Source: an uncultured Sutterella sp.
Lineage (GTDB): Bacteria > Pseudomonadota > Gammaproteobacteria > Burkholderiales > Burkholderiaceae_F
Assembly (NCBI GenBank): GCA_900545335.1
Contig: UQYP01000008.1
Span: 46,974-110,973, forward strand
Direction of reading: 5' to 3'
DNA length: 64,000 nt
Under the pieces are notes generated by a model. The model was given only the letters and a program-made list of their open reading frames with translations. It had not been told where the DNA came from and did not search any database. Positions 44,755 through 52,931 of the stretch are shown here, piece by piece (position 1 is the stretch's first letter; every line of letters begins with the position of its first letter). The translations under genes and the position numbers were made by a program.

Positions 44755-46008
44755 TTAAGGCTTAAGGCAACCGATCGGCACAACCAAGATCCCGTCGTTT
44801 CGACGATAGGCAAAATCGCCCGAAGCGGTCAGAATCATTAGAAAAGAAGGGGCGAGCATGGTATCAGTATTGATTTTCTTAGAGAGCGCCGTCAGGGTCT
44901 TGATGCCGTCTTCAATGCCTTTCTCGCTTCCGAGTTTGATTTCAATCAGACCGTAGCGACCGTCGCGGCGATGCAGAACGGCATCACACTCGAGCCCGTT
45001 TTTGTCTCGGAAATGACTGATTGATCCGTCCAGGGCTTCTGCGTAGACGCGAAGATCCCGCATACACAGCGTCTCGAATATGAAGCCGAAAGTTTCAGGA
45101 TTCAGAAGCAGCTCGCGCGGACCGATACCGAGCGCCGCCGTTGCAATGGATGGATCGACGAAATAGCGTGTATCGGAAGTTCTAATAGCTGTTTTGGAGC
45201 GCAGATTCGGGTTCCAGGCGGGTATGTCCTCAACGACGAAGATCTGTCGTAGAGCCGAGAGATAAGACCCGATTGTTTTCTCTGAGATCTGCTGACCAAC
45301 ATCTTTTGCAATTTCGCGCAATGAAATTTGCGAACCTTGGGCGCTTGCATAGGAACGCAAAAGCTTTCGAGTCGTCTCCTGGTTCCGACGCGTGCCATCT
45401 ACTCGAGAAATGTCCTCCCGGACAATCGCATCGAAGTAGTCAAATGCATGAGCTAAAGCCAGTTGACCAGTTTGTCTTAGCGCAGTCGGCCAACCTCCCC
45501 GACAGGCGGCAAAAGCGACGTCCTCAAGCGACAGAGAACAGGTGTTCGCAATATTGAGTTCACCCTCAAAGAGTGCGCCGAGGCTCACCGAGCCGTTTGA
45601 TTCTTTAGATTCGAAAAGTGTCATCGGCCGCATTTTCAACCAGCCGAATCGTCCGGTGCCGGTGTGCATGATGCCGCTTTTGTCAGGGGGAACTGCCGAT
45701 CCTGTGAGAATGAATTGTCCCGGGAGACCTTCTCGACGATCAATCTCGCGTCGTATGACATCCCAAAGCTTAGGAGCGAGCTGCCACTCGTCGATCAGAC
45801 GCGGGACCTCTCCTTCAAGAAGCAGCTTAGGGTTCAGCTCGGCGATCTCCAACGTTTGACCCGGTTCCATGAAGAGAACGCTCTTAGCCTGCATCGTTGC
45901 AGTTGTCGACTTACCGCAAAGTTTCGGACCTTCTATCAGCACAGCACCAATGGTTTGCAGCTTTCTTTGCAACAAAGAATCAACGATGCGAGGTTGATAG
46001 TTGAACAT
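44755..46008 (-). CDS. AAA ATPase with DUF4143 and PD-(D/E)xK-like C-terminus (copy B)
   Basis: A 417-residue ATPase of the same AAA_14/DUF4143 type as the protein at 3112-4392, but strongly diverged. Walker A is GPKLCGKST at residues 27-35, and Walker B is PRLIDEWQ with Asp73-Glu74. FILTGSAVP resembles sensor 1. The C-terminal nuclease-like residues are Asp342 (LECDAVL), Glu356 and Lys358 (LIEIKLG). The start has GGAG 8 bases upstream. The gene opens 53 bases from repeat array B. Base composition is closer to the chromosome than for copy A. It fills the gap between truA and accD together with the orphan antidote gene. The cellular role is unknown. Confidence 0.88.
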   Translation of the reverse strand: MFNYQPRIVDSLLQRKLQTIGAVLIEGPKLCGKSTTATMQAKSVLFMEPGQTLEIAELNPKLLLEGEVPRLIDEWQLAPKLWDVIRREIDRREGLPGQFILTGSAVPPDKSGIMHTGTGRFGWLKMRPMTLFESKESNGSVSLGALFEGELNIANTCSLSLEDVAFAACRGGWPTALRQTGQLALAHAFDYFDAIVREDISRVDGTRRNQETTRKLLRSYASAQGSQISLREIAKDVGQQISEKTIGSYLSALRQIFVVEDIPAWNPNLRSKTAIRTSDTRYFVDPSIATAALGIGPRELLLNPETFGFIFETLCMRDLRVYAEALDGSISHFRDKNGLECDAVLHRRDGRYGLIEIKLGSEKGIEDGIKTLTALSKKINTDTMLAPSFLMILTASGDFAYRRNDGILVVPIGCLKP

Positions 46009-46359
46009 ATGATTTCTCCGGAAATTTTTAGTGGCTTTTGCGTTAATTTGACAATATATTTCCTCATTCGTCCAAAAATTATATCCTCATTCGGCCAAAT
46101 TTTGTTTCCTAATTTGGCTAAGATTTATTTCCTCATTTGGCTAAAATTCATTTCCCCGTTTGGCCAAAATTTGTTCCTGAACTTTAAGCAAAAAATACCT
46201 CTCTGAGCTTGTTTTTGAATTTTTTGTCAATATGGTTAATTCAGACTCGATCTATCAGTCGACTAAAAATACCTAAAACATGTATAGGGATAGAGATCAC
46301 AGTCTGATAAAATCCCTAATCGTATTGTTTGCATGAAATGCATTTGAAGGACATTTTTT
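46009..46359. other. Divergent intergenic region between the DUF4143 ATPase and accD
   Basis: These 351 bases hold repeat array B near the ATPase side and the accD promoter region on the other. GTCTGATAAAATCCC at about 46300 may include the -10 box of accD. No gene is seen. Confidence 0.6.
46061..46175 (-). repeat. Tandem 23-bp repeat array B, upstream of the second DUF4143 ATPase
   Basis: Five units of exactly 23 bases start at 46061, 46084, 46107, 46130 and 46153 on the plus strand, each beginning TCCTCATTTGG or a close variant. On the gene's sense strand the unit core reads ATTTTAGCCAAATGAGGA. Flanking bases on both sides show weak, decayed similarity. The array ends 52 bases before the ATPase start codon. 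Its sense-strand core lines up with array A (ATTTTTGACAAAT versus ATTTTAGCCAAAT, 11 of 13 identical), with the same period and the same orientation to its gene. Confidence 0.88.
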
Positions 46360-47241
46360 ATGAGTTGGATCGATCGGCTGTTGCCGCGTATTCATAAGAC
46401 GGAATCGGAAAAGGCTGAAAAGAAAGAAAGCATGATTCCGGAGGGCCTTTGGACGAAGTGCCCGAGCTGTGATCAAGTGCTCTATACCGAGGAATTAAAA
46501 GATTCGCTAATGGTGTGCCCGAAATGCGGTCACCACATGAGAATCGGTGCACGAGAAAGAGTGGAAAATTTCTTAGACGCTCAAAACCAGGTGGAAATCA
46601 CTCAGGAAGTGCAGCCGACGGATCCCCTGAAATTTGTAGACAGCAAGCCCTATCCTGCCCGTTTAGCTCAGGCTCAGCAAAAAACGGGTGAAACTGACGC
46701 TTTGGTTGTCAAGCGCGGTACCCTTCGCGGTTTGCCCGTAGTGGTCGCTGCCTTTGAATTTAATTTCATGGGCGGCTCTATGGGTTCAGTTGTGGGCGAA
46801 CGGTTTGTGCGCGGTGTGGCTGAAGCCACACGTATGAAGTGCCCCTTTATCTGTTTTGCGGCCTCGGGCGGCGCTCGTATGCAGGAAGGCCTTTTATCTC
46901 TTATGCAAATGGCCAAAACTACGGCTGCTATTGCCGGACTTGCCCGAGAAAAGCTTCCCTTTATTTCTGTTTTAACAGACCCCACGATGGGTGGGGTGTC
47001 CGCAAGTTTTGCTTTTATGGGCGATGTGGTGATTGCTGAGCCTCGGGCATTGATCGGCTTTGCCGGCCCTCGCGTGATTGAACAGACCGTGCGTGAAAAA
47101 TTACCTGAAGGCTTTCAGCGCTCGGAATTTTTGTTAAAGAAGGGCGCGATTGATATGATTGTCGATCGCCGTGAAATGCGGGCCAATATTGCTGAAATCA
47201 TGGCCATGCTGATGCGAAAACGCATCACAGACGCAGACTGA
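46360..47241 (+). CDS. accD: Acetyl-CoA carboxylase carboxyltransferase beta subunit
   Basis: A 293-residue subunit that, with AccA, transfers the carboxyl group from biotin to acetyl-CoA in fatty acid synthesis. A four-Cys zinc finger (CPSCDQ...CPKCGHH) is near residues 28-50. The carboxyltransferase core has GGSMGSVVGERFVRG and DPTMGGVSASFAFMGD. Length is standard. It starts the accD-folC-SPOR-cvpA-purF run, which is conserved among betaproteobacteria. Confidence 0.97.
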   Translation: MSWIDRLLPRIHKTESEKAEKKESMIPEGLWTKCPSCDQVLYTEELKDSLMVCPKCGHHMRIGARERVENFLDAQNQVEITQEVQPTDPLKFVDSKPYPARLAQAQQKTGETDALVVKRGTLRGLPVVVAAFEFNFMGGSMGSVVGERFVRGVAEATRMKCPFICFAASGGARMQEGLLSLMQMAKTTAAIAGLAREKLPFISVLTDPTMGGVSASFAFMGDVVIAEPRALIGFAGPRVIEQTVREKLPEGFQRSEFLLKKGAIDMIVDRREMRANIAEIMAMLMRKRITDAD

Positions 47242-47271
47242 GCGCGTCGGCAAAATTAAGCTAGAATTAGA

Positions 47272-47311
47272 CAACGTCAGACCACGCTTTGGGCGTGGTC
47301 GCGTTGTTTTT
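47272..47311 (+). terminator. Rho-independent terminator between accD and folC
   Basis: CAACG (47272) and GACCACGC (47280) pair with GCGTGGTC (47293) and CGTTG (47302), followed by TTTTT. It lies only 10 bases before the folC start, so it may act as an attenuator within the run. Confidence 0.8.
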
Positions 47312-47321
47312 GGACCGGAAA

Positions 47322-48590
47322 ATGTCTCAATGTAAAGATACTTTAAATGAGTGGCTGGACTATATCCTGGCATCACACCCTGAAAATGTGATTGAGCTGG
47401 GACTCACTCGCATGAAGACGATGATCGCAAGATTGGGTATCGCCTTTGACTGCCCCGTGATTACCGTAGCGGGGACAAACGGCAAGGGCAGTACCTGCGC
47501 CATGCTTGAGTCCATTTATCGGGCAGCGGGCTATCGGACGGCGATGCATACGTCTCCGCACATGCTGCGCTTTAACGAAAGAGCCCAAATTGACGGCAAA
47601 ATTGTTGAAGATGCGCCGCTCGTTGAGGCTTTTAAAGAAGTCGAAGCTGCCAGAGACGGGTTGCCTTTGACTTATTTCGAATTCACTGCTTTGGGCATCT
47701 TAAAGGTCTTTCAAAAAGCCAAGCCCGATGTGGTGATTTTGGAAATCGGCCTTGGCGGCAGGCTCGACGCCATTAACGCATTGGAGTCAACGGCCGCTAT
47801 TGTGACAACGGTGGGTATTGACCACGAAGCTTTTTTGGGCAACACCCGAGACGCGATCGGTTGGGAAAAAGCCCATATTTATCGAAAAGGTCGTCCTGCC
47901 ATTTGCGCAGATTTGCAGCCTCCGGTGAAGCTTATTGAGTATGCTAAAGCGTTAGGCTGTAAGCTCACGCTCGCAGGGGTGGACTTTAAGATTGAAGAGA
48001 CTTCTTCGGATCAGATGCATTTTCAGATGCAGTCCTTTGATTGGAAATTGCCCAAGCCTGCTTTGAGAGGACACAATCAGGTTGACAATGCCGCGGGAGT
48101 CTTGGCAGTTATCGCTTCTTTAATGGATAAGCTTCCGGTGCAGGAATGTGCTATTAAAGAGGGGCTTGAAACGGTGCGCGTCACTGCACGCTTTGAAAAA
48201 GTGGCTGAAAACCCGCAAACGATATTGGATGTCGGACACAATCCTCATGCTGCGCGTGTTTTGGCGCAAAATGTCCGGGATCTGAAGACTGCAGGCCGCA
48301 CCATTGCCGTTTTCGGCATGCTTGCTGACAAAGACATGCTCGATGTCGTCAAAATTATGAATCCGGTGATTGATGAGTGGTTTATGACCGGACTGCCCGG
48401 GCCTCGCGGAGCCGACAGTCAAACGCTCTACAGAGTCATGTTGGAAGCGGGGGTAGAAGTCGATAAAATTCATGTTTGTGATGGTGTGGATCAGGCGTTA
48501 AGTTCTGCCCGCAAGGCGGCAACGATCGCTGATACAATCATCGTTTTCGGTTCCTTTGTCACAGTGACAGCGGCCCTGCCTCACATTTAA
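47322..48590 (+). CDS. folC: Bifunctional folylpolyglutamate/dihydrofolate synthase
   Basis: A 422-residue Mur-ligase-like enzyme that adds glutamate to dihydropteroate and to folates. The P-loop TVAGTNGKGSTCAML is near residue 45, and TSPHMLRFNERAQID and VTTVGIDHEAFLG are conserved. ATG 47322 is chosen; an in-frame TTG at 47289 falls inside the terminator stem. The next gene begins 5 bases after the stop. Confidence 0.95.
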   Translation: MSQCKDTLNEWLDYILASHPENVIELGLTRMKTMIARLGIAFDCPVITVAGTNGKGSTCAMLESIYRAAGYRTAMHTSPHMLRFNERAQIDGKIVEDAPLVEAFKEVEAARDGLPLTYFEFTALGILKVFQKAKPDVVILEIGLGGRLDAINALESTAAIVTTVGIDHEAFLGNTRDAIGWEKAHIYRKGRPAICADLQPPVKLIEYAKALGCKLTLAGVDFKIEETSSDQMHFQMQSFDWKLPKPALRGHNQVDNAAGVLAVIASLMDKLPVQECAIKEGLETVRVTARFEKVAENPQTILDVGHNPHAARVLAQNVRDLKTAGRTIAVFGMLADKDMLDVVKIMNPVIDEWFMTGLPGPRGADSQTLYRVMLEAGVEVDKIHVCDGVDQALSSARKAATIADTIIVFGSFVTVTAALPHI

Positions 48591-48595
48591 AGCCC

Positions 48596-49639
48596 ATGCA
48601 AGAATCTGATAAGCCTACAAACGACACGTTCTGGAAAGCGCAGCCTGCGGAGGCTGACGGATCGGCGACATCCATGTCTGATGACAAGGTGATGGATGTG
48701 AGCCAGGTGAAGGCTCGCTTTCGCCACCGTTTGGTGGGCGCCGTGGTGCTTGTGGCAGCACTCGTGACAGTATTGCCGATTTTCTTTGAAACGCCTGCTA
48801 TTGAAGGCGATCAGCATGCGCTCACAAAGATTCCTCCCATTGCCAAAGAGCCTTTTTATAAGATGGAGCTCCCGGTTAACGACAGGCCTTCGGTCTCTCG
48901 CCCCGCTGACGGCAGTGCGCTTAAAGACCTCTCTAAACCCAATGAAGTGACTGAGGCGCCTGAAGCACGCCCCACGCCTGAATTGGATGAAAAGAAGGCT
49001 CAAACTCAATCCTATGCCCCTTCAACGGAGGGGTCTTTATACATTCAGGTGCTTGCGACTTCAAGCGAAGCGGGCGCCATGAAAGAGATGGCAAGGTATC
49101 AGGCAATGGGGCTGCCGGTGTATTCCGTCAAAGTGCAGAAAAAATCGGCTACCCTGTGGCGTGTTCGCCTGGGGCTTTTTAAGACGCGTGAAGAGGCTGA
49201 ACGCGTAGCCAAGGTGCTTGATGCCCGCAAAATTTCTCACTTACCGGTTCAGGTTGAAGCCAGTGCCAAAAAAGATATGAATCGCATTGCGCCCACGCGC
49301 ACATTAAAGAGCACGGTGCAGGAAGCTCAGAGTAAAGCCAAGGAGGCTAAATCTCAGACGGCAGCTGTTTCAAAGCCCAAGGTGCAAAAAGAAGCGCCTA
49401 AGGTAAAAAGCACAACGACTGTGAATAAAGCACAGGCGAGCGTTAAAAATGCTAATCAATCTAAAGTGAAAAAAGAGCAGGCTAAAGCGTCTCAGCCGGC
49501 TAAAGCTAAATCTCAGGCTAACCCTCAGCCCAAAGCTCAGGCTCCGAAGCCCGCAGCTTCCGATGATCCTTTAGCTGATTTGCTCAAATCAACGCGCGAA
49601 GATGTGATTGCGCAAAAACTTCGGGAAGCCCGACAATAA
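48596..49639 (+). CDS. SPOR-domain protein (DedD-like)
   Basis: A 347-residue bitopic protein. A cytoplasmic N-terminus is followed by one membrane helix near residue 45 (LVGAVVLVAALVTVLPIFF), a Pro-rich periplasmic stretch and a SPOR domain near residues 140-222 (LYIQVLATSSEAGAMKEM, LWRVRLGLFKTREEAERV). After this comes a low-complexity Lys/Ala/Gln-rich tail. SPOR domains bind denuded septal peptidoglycan, so a cell-division role like DedD is likely. The long Lys-rich tail after the SPOR domain is unusual, because SPOR is normally C-terminal. Confidence 0.9.
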   Translation: MQESDKPTNDTFWKAQPAEADGSATSMSDDKVMDVSQVKARFRHRLVGAVVLVAALVTVLPIFFETPAIEGDQHALTKIPPIAKEPFYKMELPVNDRPSVSRPADGSALKDLSKPNEVTEAPEARPTPELDEKKAQTQSYAPSTEGSLYIQVLATSSEAGAMKEMARYQAMGLPVYSVKVQKKSATLWRVRLGLFKTREEAERVAKVLDARKISHLPVQVEASAKKDMNRIAPTRTLKSTVQEAQSKAKEAKSQTAAVSKPKVQKEAPKVKSTTTVNKAQASVKNANQSKVKKEQAKASQPAKAKSQANPQPKAQAPKPAASDDPLADLLKSTREDVIAQKLREARQ

Positions 49640-49659
49640 AAAAGAAAGGATAAAGATAC

Positions 49660-50145
49660 ATGAACGAATTGGACTGGGCCATCATTATCGTTTTAGTGCT
49701 CTCCACCATTGTGGGGGTCACGCGCGGCGTGGTGCGTGAGATTTTGTCCATTGTGGGCTGGGTAATCGGTATTGTGTTTGCCATCCGTTTTTCTCCGGAA
49801 TTGGCTGTGCACATTCCGCTTGAGAGCCTGGGCCCTGCGATTCGAACGATTATTGCAGCGGTGCTCATCTGCGTGCTCTGTGTTTTTGCCATTGGCCTGC
49901 TTGGCACGATTTTAAGAAAGATGCTTGAAGTGGCCCGAATCAGCGCCGAAGATCGCGTTTTGGGCAGCGTCTTTGGTTTTATCCGCGGAGTCGTTTTTGT
50001 CTGCGCGGTGGTGTTTTTAGCCGGTATGACGAGTGCGACCTCAACGGCCGTGTGGCGTCATTCGGCTTGTATTCCTTTAGCTGAAAATGTGATTGATTGG
50101 ATGATGCCGATGATGCCGGATTCCATCGCCCAACTTCGCAAATAA
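49660..50145 (+). CDS. cvpA: CvpA family protein
   Basis: A 161-residue inner-membrane protein with four hydrophobic helices. WAIIIVLVLSTIVGVTRGVVREILSIVGWV at the N-terminus and RVLGSVFGFIRGVVFV in the third helix are typical. In E. coli CvpA is required for colicin V production and is linked to envelope stress. It is encoded immediately before purF, as in many proteobacteria, and preceded by an AGAAAGGA ribosome-binding site. Confidence 0.93.
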   Translation: MNELDWAIIIVLVLSTIVGVTRGVVREILSIVGWVIGIVFAIRFSPELAVHIPLESLGPAIRTIIAAVLICVLCVFAIGLLGTILRKMLEVARISAEDRVLGSVFGFIRGVVFVCAVVFLAGMTSATSTAVWRHSACIPLAENVIDWMMPMMPDSIAQLRK

Positions 50146-50197
50146 AAGCGCGGGATTGTTGTAAAAGTTTTTAATTTTTAACCGATGAGGCTAACAA

Positions 50198-51691
50198 ATG
50201 TGTGGGATTGTGGGACTTTTTTCTCATGAGCCGGTCAATCAACGGCTCTACGATTCGCTGCTTTTGCTGCAACACCGCGGCCAGGATGCAGCCGGTATCG
50301 CAACGCTGGATGGCTTGACCTTCCATATGCATAAAGCCATGGGCTTGGTGCGCGACGTTTTCAGAACGCGCGATATGAGAGATCTCCTGGGTAACAGCGG
50401 TGTGGGTCAGGTGCGCTACCCCACGCAGGGCAACGCTGACAGCAATGAAGAAAGTCAGCCCTTTTACGTCAATGCCCCTTACGGCATCATGTTTGTGCAT
50501 AACGGCAACCTCACCAATGCCGAAAGCTTAAAGCAGGAGCTCTACGACTCTGACCGCCGTCACATCAATACGACAAGTGACTCGGAAGTGCTTTTAAACG
50601 TCTTTGCCGATGAACTCTCTCGCCTGACGCTCAACACGAAGATTTCTCCTCAAATCGTTTTTGAAGCCGTGCGCGGGGTGCACAAGCGCGTAAAAGGCGC
50701 CTATGCCTGTATCGCGTTGATCGCGGGCAAAGGCATGGTGGCTTTCCGCGATCCGTTCGGTATCCGTCCGCTTTGCTACGGTACAAAAGAAACGGAAAAT
50801 GGTACGGATGTGATCTTTGCTTCTGAATCCGATGTGCTCGAAGCCCAGGAATACGAAACGCTCAATAACGTAGCTCCCGGCGAAGCTATTTGGGTTGATA
50901 TGCAAGGACAAATTCACAAGGCTCAATGCGCTGAAAATCCTGAACTCGTGCCCTGCGCCTTTGAGTACGTTTATCTTGCCCGTCCTGACAGCGTCATTGA
51001 CGGCATTTCTGTCTACGGCGCCCGTTTGCGTCTGGGTGAATACCTCGCACACCAGGTGGCCCGCAGAATTCCCGTGGACGAAATTGATGTGGTGATGCCG
51101 ATTCCGGACAGCTCCCGTCCTGCAGCTCAGCAATTGGCCCAAAAACTGCGTCTGCCTTATCGCGAAGGCTTTATTAAAAACCGCTACGTGGGTCGCACCT
51201 TTATCATGCCGGGACAGGCTATCCGTAAAAAGACCGTGCGTCAGAAGTTAAATGCTATGGCGGTGGAATTTAAAGATAAGAATGTGCTTCTTGTCGATGA
51301 CTCCATCGTTCGCGGAACGACGATGCGCGAAATCGTGCGTATGACCAAGCAAGCCGGTGCTAAGAAAGTGTTTGTGGCAAGCGCGGCTCCTCGCGTGTGC
51401 TTCCCCAACGTTTACGGCATTGACATGCCGACACGCTCGGAATTGATTTGCGGTGACGGTAAGGGTGATGATGAAGTCTGTAAGCTTCTTGAAGCCGATG
51501 CTGTGGTCTACCAGCGTTTGGAAGACTTAAAGTCTGCGCTTCACGACATGAACCCTGAAATCAAGCGCTTTGAATGCTCCTGCTTTGAAGGGGACTATGT
51601 CACAGGCGATGTGACAGAAGAGTACTTAAGTAAGCTTGAGGCTCAGGCTCATGCTGCCAAGGCAAAGCCTAAGAAAGCTGATGAAGACTGA
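50198..51691 (+). CDS. purF: Amidophosphoribosyltransferase
   Basis: A 497-residue enzyme for the first committed step of purine synthesis, making phosphoribosylamine from PRPP and glutamine. The glutaminase nucleophile is Cys2 in MCGIVGLF. The PRPP site is VLLVDDSIVRGTTMREI near residue 365. Length fits the family. In many betaproteobacteria metZ follows; here a small antitoxin gene follows a terminator. Confidence 0.97.
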   Translation: MCGIVGLFSHEPVNQRLYDSLLLLQHRGQDAAGIATLDGLTFHMHKAMGLVRDVFRTRDMRDLLGNSGVGQVRYPTQGNADSNEESQPFYVNAPYGIMFVHNGNLTNAESLKQELYDSDRRHINTTSDSEVLLNVFADELSRLTLNTKISPQIVFEAVRGVHKRVKGAYACIALIAGKGMVAFRDPFGIRPLCYGTKETENGTDVIFASESDVLEAQEYETLNNVAPGEAIWVDMQGQIHKAQCAENPELVPCAFEYVYLARPDSVIDGISVYGARLRLGEYLAHQVARRIPVDEIDVVMPIPDSSRPAAQQLAQKLRLPYREGFIKNRYVGRTFIMPGQAIRKKTVRQKLNAMAVEFKDKNVLLVDDSIVRGTTMREIVRMTKQAGAKKVFVASAAPRVCFPNVYGIDMPTRSELICGDGKGDDEVCKLLEADAVVYQRLEDLKSALHDMNPEIKRFECSCFEGDYVTGDVTEEYLSKLEAQAHAAKAKPKKADED

Positions 51692-51711
51692 TTGAAGAGC
51701 TGATTTAATCA

Positions 51712-51742
51712 AAAGGGGACTACCGAACTTCGGGTCCCCTTT
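51712..51742 (+). terminator. Rho-independent terminator after purF
   Basis: AAAGGGGAC at 51712-51720 pairs with GTCCCCTTT at 51734-51742, with an inner CCGA/TCGG stem. TCATTTTTG follows. Confidence 0.85.
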
Positions 51743-51837
51743 CATTTTTGTGTTTGCGCAATGGTTTCTTCAAGCTCAATCCAAAAATGATTTTTAATAA
51801 AATAAGGCTCATCAATTGCAGCACAACAGGAGAAATC

Positions 51838-52104
51838 ATGACAGAGCTGACTATTCGGCTTAGTGAGTTTGATTCTGCCTTGCTTGAGGATTTAGTTAAA
51901 AATACCGGCAAGAGTAAAACAGCATTGGTGACCGATGGGTTACGCTTTTTACATGGCTCGATGAGGGACAATAGTCCGGTTACACGTTTTCCCATGAAAG
52001 AATTTGATGAATTGCTCAAACAGCTGGAAGAAGGAGAAAAGGATCCCCGTGTTTTAAGCGCACGCCAAAATTTGATGAATACGAAACCTGTATGGAAAGA
52101 TTGA
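51838..52104 (+). CDS. Orphan ribbon-helix-helix antitoxin, DUF1778/TacA-like
   Basis: An 88-residue protein. The N-terminal MTELTIRLSEFDSALLEDL and KSKTALVTDGLRFL fit a ribbon-helix-helix DNA-binding fold. The C-terminal tail ending in LMNTKPVWKD resembles the toxin-neutralising end of TacA-type (DUF1778) antitoxins, which typically ends in a Pro-Trp or similar. AGGAGA lies 8 bases upstream of ATG 51838. The usual partner, a GNAT acetyltransferase toxin, is absent: the next gene is on the opposite strand and downstream bases show no frame. It may protect against toxins elsewhere or be a remnant. Confidence 0.7.
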   Translation: MTELTIRLSEFDSALLEDLVKNTGKSKTALVTDGLRFLHGSMRDNSPVTRFPMKEFDELLKQLEEGEKDPRVLSARQNLMNTKPVWKD

Positions 52105-52193
52105 GAGGGTGATTTTTTCTGAGAGATGAAAGATTGAACCGGTCAAAAAAATCCCCGCTTCAACAGAAACGGGGATAAGCTTGAATGGCTGTT

Positions 52194-52931
52194 TTAAAGA
52201 ACGCGCTTTAAGAAGGCGCGTGTTCGAGCTTCCTTAGGATTGACGAGCACTTCTTCGGGTGACCCTTCTTCAACAATCACGCCTCCGTCCATGAAGATCA
52301 CACGGTCGGCAACTTCACGAGCGAACGTGATTTCGTGAGTGACCACAATCATGGTCATACCGTCGTCGGCCAAGCTTTTCATGACGGATAACACTTCACC
52401 GACGAGCTCAGGATCAAGCGCTGAAGTGGGTTCATCAAATAAAATCACTTTCGGATCCATGGCTAGCGTTCGGGCAATCGCCACGCGCTGCTGCTGACCG
52501 CCTGAGAGTCGCACGGGGTACTGATCGGCTTTATCGGCTAAACCCACGCGCTCCAAGGTTTCAAGAGCACGTTTATGAGCTTCGTCCTTTGATTTGCCAC
52601 TTACGACCATTTGACCCAACATGACGTTTTCAATCACTGTTTTGTGAGGCCAAAGGTTAAAACGCTGAAAGACCATCCCCAAGTGTTCACGGACTTTATT
52701 AATGTTGATCCTGCGGTCGGTAATTTCCTGACCGGCAACATTGATGGATCCGGAATCAGCGTCTTCTAACGCATTAATACAGCGCAGCATGGTGGATTTG
52801 CCCGAGCCTGACGGTCCCAATACCACCACTTTTTCCCCGCGATGAACCGTAAGGTTGATGCCTTTGAGTACCTCAAGCGGTCCGTAATTTTTGTGCAGAT
52901 CGCGGATTTCAACAACCACTTCGTTACTCAT
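52194..52931 (-). CDS. Polar amino-acid ABC transporter ATP-binding protein
   Basis: A 245-residue GlnQ/ArtP-type ATPase. Walker A is GPSGSGKST near residue 38, Q-loop VFQRFNLWPH, signature LSGGQQQR and Walker B ILFDEPTSALDPE, followed by the switch His in VVTHEI. It energises import with the permease encoded upstream (4-base overlap) and the binding protein. The amino acid transported cannot be read from this subunit. Confidence 0.95.
   Translation of the reverse strand: MSNEVVVEIRDLHKNYGPLEVLKGINLTVHRGEKVVVLGPSGSGKSTMLRCINALEDADSGSINVAGQEITDRRININKVREHLGMVFQRFNLWPHKTVIENVMLGQMVVSGKSKDEAHKRALETLERVGLADKADQYPVRLSGGQQQRVAIARTLAMDPKVILFDEPTSALDPELVGEVLSVMKSLADDGMTMIVVTHEITFAREVADRVIFMDGGVIVEEGSPEEVLVNPKEARTRAFLKRVL

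Noticed and set aside
47289..47321. Upstream TTG start for folC
   Set aside because: It falls inside the terminator stem after accD and would add residues with no family similarity.
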